Assembly: GCF_000321225.1 (NCBI RefSeq)
Contig: NW_004450563.1
Location: 1,032,836-1,096,835, forward strand
Reading direction: 5' to 3'
DNA: 64,000 bases
DNA from: Odobenus rosmarus divergens
Lineage: Eukaryota > Chordata > Mammalia > Carnivora > Odobenidae
The notes beneath the pieces are model-generated. The model made no database searches, was not told the origin of the DNA, and saw only the letters and a list, made by a program, of their open reading frames with translations. Every line of letters starts with the position of its first letter. Within the stretch, counting starts at the first letter, position 1. Both the position numbers and the translations under genes were made by a program. Of the stretch, positions 58,985 through 64,000 are shown in pieces.

Positions 58985-61190
58985 CCCATATCCACTTCTT
59001 TCTATATCCACTGAATTCTCCTTAGTTTAAAAGAAATGCCTGAAATATTTAAATAACTTAAAAACAGCAAGTTCCCAGTTACCCTACACTCAGGTTCCCC
59101 TATATCAGTATATTATATTAGCATGATATATTTGTCACAATCGATGAACTAGTATTGACATATTATAATTAACTAAAGTCTATTCTTTATGTAGATTTCC
59201 TCATTTTTCCAGATGTCTTTTGTCTGTTTCAGGATACCATATTATATTTATTTTCCTTAAGTCGCTCTTGACTCTGAGTTGCTCAGACATTCATTGTTTT
59301 TAATGACCTTGAGAGTTTTGAGGAGCACTGATATTCTGATCCTTCCATTACATCGTGTCTGATTATTGTCTTACAATTATGATTATAGTGTGCAGGTGTG
59401 TGTATATGTGTTTTGGGAAGGATAAAAAAGCTCAGAGGTAAAGTGCCATTCTTACATCACATCAAGGGTGCATACTGTGAACATAATTTATCAGTGTCTA
59501 TGTTGGCCTTGATCACCTTGCTGAGTTACTGTTTGTCAGATTTCTTCACTAAAAAGTTATTCTTCTTTTTTCTCCCTTCCATACTATATTCATTGGAAGG
59601 AAGTCACTATATAGCCACCAATTAGGGAGTGGGGAGTAATTTTCCCCCTCATTGAAGCCAAAATATTCATATAGATTATTAGAAATTTTTGTGCATAGGA
59701 AATATGTCTCTTCTTTTTCCATTTATTTGTTAATTAAGTTATTTGAATCAGTATGACCCATGGATATTTATTTTATGCTTTGGCTAATAATCTAGTACTA
59801 TTTTATTAATTGTGTTGCTTAAATTGCCCCACCTTGGGCCAATTTAGTTCTTTCTGTGGGCTCCTGTGTGTTTTTGACATAACCTATGATTATGTTTTGT
59901 TTGAGGACTTTTTGTCATTGAAAGATGCTCTAGGGTCTTGTATATTTCCAGCCCCAATCTTAGAACTAGCTATCCATCCTAATTGTAGAATGATATTAGA
60001 AATCAAGATCTGAGTGCTAGGGATATTTTTCTCTACTGAGTGTCATTACTTCTGTCTCAGTAGACAGGACAAAGGATTATATGTGTATATATTAACCCAT
60101 GTATATATAAATATCTATAAAATATTTCTGTATGTACCATCTTTAGTAAGCTTAGCATGAGTTCTAACAGGTGTCTCCAACTCTAATCCATTACCACATG
60201 GATAATTCTAGCCTCTTCCCCTTGCTTGTCTATAAATTACCACTCCAATAGTGAGAAAATCTGACTTCCATCATCCACAATCTATTTACTTAATTGTTCA
60301 AGGTATGTATAGCAGCATCAGAATCTTTAACCTCTGTCTCTGTGGGAAAAACTTTTATCAACTGGAGTACATTTTTTGTTTATAGTTTATTTTGCCTTTA
60401 GTTTTATAAACTCTACTCATTTCTTTTCTTTTTTTAAGATTTTACTTATTTGAGAGAGAGAGAATGACAGACAGAGAGCATGAGATGGAGGAGGGTCAGA
60501 GGGAGAAACAGACTCCCTGATGAGCAGGGAGCCCGATGTGGGACTCCATCCCGGGACTCCAAGATCATGACCTAAGCTGAAGGCAGTCGCTTAACCAACT
60601 GAGCCACCCAGGTACCCGAACTCTACTCATTTCTAAAGTTACTTGGGCGAGCATATTTCCCCTACCACTTCACTTCTCCAGTAAGGAGTTTTGTTCGTTT
60701 GTAATACAATTAGATTGCTTTTTCACAGTTTTCATTCCATCTTGGGATTTCTTGACCTATTAAATTATTAAAAAAAAAACCCTGCATGTGTTAAGGTTCA
60801 CTTTGGCCTATAAAGCTTTATGAGTTTGAAAACTGCATAGCATTATCTATCCACCATTAAAATATCCTACACAATATTTGTACCAACCTAAAATATCTAC
60901 TGTTCTTTACCTATTCGATCTCTGAATCTCTGCAACCACAAATCTAACATCTCTATACTTTCGCCTTTCCCAGAATGTTATATAAATGGAATATTAGAAT
61001 ATGTTGCCTTTCAGACTGGCTTCTTTCACTGATCAATATACATATAAATTCATCCATATCTTTGCATATCTTGATAACTTATTTTTTTAAATCAAGAATA
61101 GTATTCCATTATATGGCTTCACCTCACATTCTATCTATTCACCTATTAAAGAACACCTTGCTTATTTCCTAAACTTGTTTTTAACCTAGC
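58985..61190 (-). mobile_element. Long L1M-class 3' region, minus strand, split by a SINE
   Basis: A nearly continuous reverse copy. Ordered landmarks are 'ttgtcacaatcgatgaacta', 'gaccttgagagttttgagga', 'agctcagaggtaaagtgcca', 'ggccttgatcaccttgctga', 'gaaggaagtcactatatagc', 'tattaacccatgtatatata', 'tctccaactctaatccatta', 'ggcctataaagctttatgag' and 'ccagaatgttatataaatgg'. It ends near 'cctattaaagaacaccttg'. Matches an old L1 3' UTR block common across placental mammals. Confidence 0.85.
60425..60618 (-). mobile_element. Carnivore SINE, minus strand, perfect 16-bp TSD
   Basis: 'gagcatgagatggaggaggg' subtype with head 'gagccacccaggtacccg'. TSD 'aactctactcatttct' is identical at 60409-60424 and 60619-60634, inside the L1M element. 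Confidence 0.97.
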
Positions 61191-62500
61191 CCAGGTATTT
61201 TTTCAGTATGAAAACCTCTTGCAGTCATGACCACCCATATATAAGCCCTATAACTGTCTATTGTTCTTAGGTTCTAGATCCCAAATAATTACAGTAAACT
61301 CTTGGCTCCAGTGTCTATATTTCTCTGTTATTACAAGATCTTTTGCTTCCTGCAAATAGTTACAATGTGAATTGTATATCTTAAGCATTCTTTCTTAAAT
61401 TAATCCAAATTTAACTGCCAGTTTGAAGCACCATTTCTATTTAAATCTATCAGAACAAAACAAAAGCAAACAAATGAAAACACACTGAGCCCAAATATGT
61501 CATACATAGAATTATCTTCTTGACTATTTTATGATGTAATCTCGTTCCTCCTCCTAACAATGACACAACTGACTTGCTTCTGTTGTAATTTTAATGTTTC
61601 AAATATTTTTCATCCCCTTAAAAGTACATTTTGATGAAAGGAGAATAGGAATCAGGGAGGAGTTAAAGACACCTCTGTAAAATTTAACATGGTGTCATGT
61701 CAAATCTTAAAACAGAAATGAAATGATAGAATGACAGCATGAAATTTACTTTTTTATGGCACCACCTCATTGTGCATCTTTAGAAGATGAAAATAATAGT
61801 GTTAGCTGAATAATTCTGGAGTTATGTTTTCCCCAAAGAAAAGATATATACACTTTCAGCCTGCTTATTATATTCTATGATGTACAATTCCATCAGTTTG
61901 ACTAATGAAATTTTAGTTAAATTTAGGTAATACTTTGATTTTTATGACAGAAGGAAATTCAAGTAACAAATCCTTTCCCTTGCTTCTTTTGAAAATCTAA
62001 ATTTGGAGAAACCACAAAGAATAATTGGGAAATTATTTTATTGTAATGTTTAATACTCAAATACTTCTAAGTAAATAAGCATCTTTAATATATTATTTTG
62101 CAATATTTTTCAGGTATTGAGAAAAATAAATCTATTTCCTCAGAGAGAATTCATTTTACATGTTCATGTCAAATCACAATATCTTGTAAAACTTTATCAT
62201 ATAAAATACCTATATTTTTCCTAGAGAATAGGTTTTTGTCTAGGACTCTATGATTAGTATAAATAAATACTAAAATCAGATGACAAACACCTGAGGATTT
62301 CATGAACAATCAAAGACAAAATTATGCTAAACTGACTCTGGGTCATTGTTCTAAATTACCATTTTCTCAAAGTATATTAAAGTGCTACTGTGTGTGCTCT
62401 ATAGAAGGGGAATTCATGAATGATTCCAAACATACACTAGTCACTAAAAATCGATTGCCTATCTTAGTAGAATTAATAATAACAGATAATATGACTTGAT
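61191..62500. other. Unassigned AT-rich stretch
   Basis: No gene, SINE or confident LINE. Confidence 0.4.
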
Positions 62501-62512
62501 ATAAAATCTAGT

Positions 62513-62703
62513 AGGGCACCCGGGTGGCTCAGTCATTAAGCATCTGCCTTTTGCTTAGGTCATGATCCCAGAGTCTCAGGATCAAGTCCCACATCGGGCT
62601 CCCTGCTCAGGGGGAAATCTGCTTCTCCCTCTGACTCTCACCCCACTTGTGCTCTCTCTCTCTCTCAAATAAAATAAAATAAATAAAATCCTAAAAAAAA
62701 AAA
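62513..62703 (+). mobile_element. Carnivore SINE, plus strand
   Basis: Head 'gggcacccgggtggctcagt', 'ttgcttaggtcatgatccc', CT stretch, AAATAAAATAAAATAAAT tail and A9. TSD not clear. Confidence 0.95.
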
Positions 62704-62924
62704 CCAACCTGGTAGAACAGTGTAGAGTGAAGAAACATTTCTATATGGGATATCTCGGTGAGCATAATTTGTCTTTCTTCGAAATATCTTGTTAAATTTC
62801 TCATAAATGGAAATGATAAGGAAACTGCCTTATAGACAAATCACTTAAGGGCCTACAAAAGAAGGTTTAGATAAATAAACATTTCATGGAAGAGAATAAC
62901 TATTAGTATCACGATTTTGTTAAG

Positions 62925-63020
62925 AGAATAATATATATTATATATTAAATCATATATATATAAGAGAATAATACATATATATACATTATATATATATAAT
63001 ATGTATATAGTTAATCTATA
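62925..63020. repeat. (TA)n tract with a duplicated unit
   Basis: 'aagagaataatatatat' at 62922 and 'aagagaataatacatatat' at 62962 flank TA runs, indicating a local duplication of about 40 bp. Confidence 0.88.
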
Positions 63021-63082
63021 GTATATAGTTAAGTTTCTAGTTTATAAAGACTAAGAAATTTTAGATATAAAATACAAATCTG

Positions 63083-63278
63083 GGGGCGCCTGGGTGGCTC
63101 AGCTGGTTAAGCATCTGCCTTCAGCTCAGGTCATGATCCCAGGGTCCTGGGATTGAGTCCTGCTTCAGACTCTCTGCTCAGAAGGAAACCTGCTTCTCCC
63201 TCTCCCTCTGTCTACTGCTCTGCCTACTTGTGCTCTCTCTCTCTCTCTGTCAAATAAGTAAGTAAAATATTTAAAAAA
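63083..63278 (+). mobile_element. Carnivore SINE, plus strand
   Basis: 'gggggcgcctgggtggctca' to the A tail. TSD 'aatacaaatc' at 63071-63080 and 63279-63288. Confidence 0.96.
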
Positions 63279-63288
63279 AATACAAATC

Positions 63289-64000
63289 AAGAAGCAATTT
63301 TGGTGTCTGAAAAGATCGTTTCACAGGGTCTAATATAGCAGGTGATATTTGGGGGAAATATATGTAAAGCAGTAGGACTGCAGTACTGTGCAGCGTATGG
63401 CCTTACCTTGCATTTTTTATCATTTGTGTGGCCATTTACTCTAGCACCCTTGTGAGATAGTATATGCTACATAAAAAGGTTAAAAAAGTCAGAAATTACT
63501 TTTATTTGGTAAATGGACCTGAACAACAAGCAAAGAGGATATGTAGACTAATAGAAAGATTGTTTTTTTCCAAATGCTACTTAAGATTCAGACAGTATAG
63601 TGTAGAGGTTAGAGATTCTATCAAGAACCAGTAAATCAGCAAACGTGAGCTGATGTGGGCCACTATATAATCTTAAATAAAGCTAGAAGATTAGAGCTGT
63701 CTTGGCTACTTTGATTACTTTTCCGTGGAAAGCTAAAGCAGAATCCTGTAAGTGAAAATGACTGGGAGCTGCTGGTTACATAAGGCAAGTGTGGAGTGAA
63801 GATAGGTTATTTGATCAGGACTGTCTCCTTACTATTGTATTTGGACCCTCCCCTGTAGAATTACATATGGATTTGTACCTCAAACATAGGAGGGTTATTT
63901 TTGCGGGGGGGGGGAGTAAAATCTGTATAGCAGAGAACAAATGAAAATTTTGAAAAATCGTTTTATTTTTAAAAATCATTATAGGGTTCTTGTATTTCAT
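63289..64000. other. Unassigned stretch to window end
   Basis: No gene. MIR 5' part at 63591-63690 and a G10 run at 63905-63914. Confidence 0.4.
63591..63690 (+). mobile_element. MIR SINE 5' part, plus strand
   Basis: 'gacagtatagtgtagaggtt' followed by 'agagattct' is the tRNA-like start of MIR in forward orientation; the rest is decayed. Confidence 0.6.

Noticed and set aside
6347..63278. tRNA genes suggested by tRNA-like A and B boxes
   Set aside because: Each box pair belongs to a tRNA-Lys-derived SINE with a CT stretch and A tail; none folds as a free tRNA gene with a proper 3' acceptor end.
1..64000. CRISPR array, operon, phage or other microbial system
   Set aside because: No direct-repeat/spacer pattern, no dense ORFs, no ribosome binding sites. 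The repeat content is that of a carnivore nuclear genome.

Overview
The window is nuclear DNA from a carnivoran mammal. The main evidence is about 27 copies of the tRNA-Lys-derived carnivore SINE (CAN SINE / SINEC), which begins GGGGCRCCTGGGTGGCTCAG and ends in a CT-rich stretch plus AATAAATAAAATCTTT. Many copies have perfect target-site duplications, and there are LINE-1 3' ends of the carnivore type. The copies look like the bear/seal/mustelid (arctoid) SINE variants rather than the young domestic-dog type; this species guess is from memory. The window also holds mammal-wide repeats (MIR, MaLR LTRs, a Tigger1/MER2 DNA transposon, old L1M/HAL1-like LINEs).

No host protein-coding gene could be supported. 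The DNA is AT-rich, and nearly every long open frame is L1 ORF2, the antisense strand of a repeat, or low-complexity DNA. It reads as a gene desert or a very long intron. The only exon-like object is a 50-bp segment at 13178-13227 with a strong acceptor and donor.

Layout: 1-750 L1 3' end; 789-1275 SINE, Tigger1/MER2 and an L1 tail; 1450-2270 an ancient medium-copy repeat; 2.3-5.6 kb unassigned; 5.6-8.4 kb L1 and a cluster of six SINEs, two of them nested through one target site; 8.4-15.6 kb mostly unassigned, with MIR traces; 15.6-16.4 kb LTR-like repeat and MLT1/MST LTR; 17.9-20.1 kb old LINE pieces and SINEs; 24-27.2 kb ERVL/MaLR remnants; 28.1-29.4 kb SINE, MLT1 LTR, SINE; 29.7-33 kb an old L1 interrupted by an opposite-strand L1 and a SINE; 36-39.7 kb SINEs, including a 25-bp tailless SINE head; 40.1-43 kb an old L1 with a GGAA microsatellite inside it; 45.0-47.9 kb a twin-primed (5'-inverted) L1 carrying two SINEs and a sequence gap; 48.8-50.3 kb SINEs, MIR and an L1 3' end; 54.7-55.1 kb L1 trace and SINE; 56.8-58.9 kb L1 nested inside an opposite-strand L1; 59-61.2 kb a long antisense L1M 3' region split by a SINE; 62.5-63.3 kb two SINEs; 63.6 kb MIR.

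There is no operon-like or pathway logic here. The relationships that matter are insertion order, target-site duplications and nesting. I found no new biological system. The most unusual object is the tailless 25-bp SINE-head insertion at 39692-39716. Repeat family names come from recognition by eye, and boundaries are approximate (about 10-30 bp) unless a target-site duplication fixes them.
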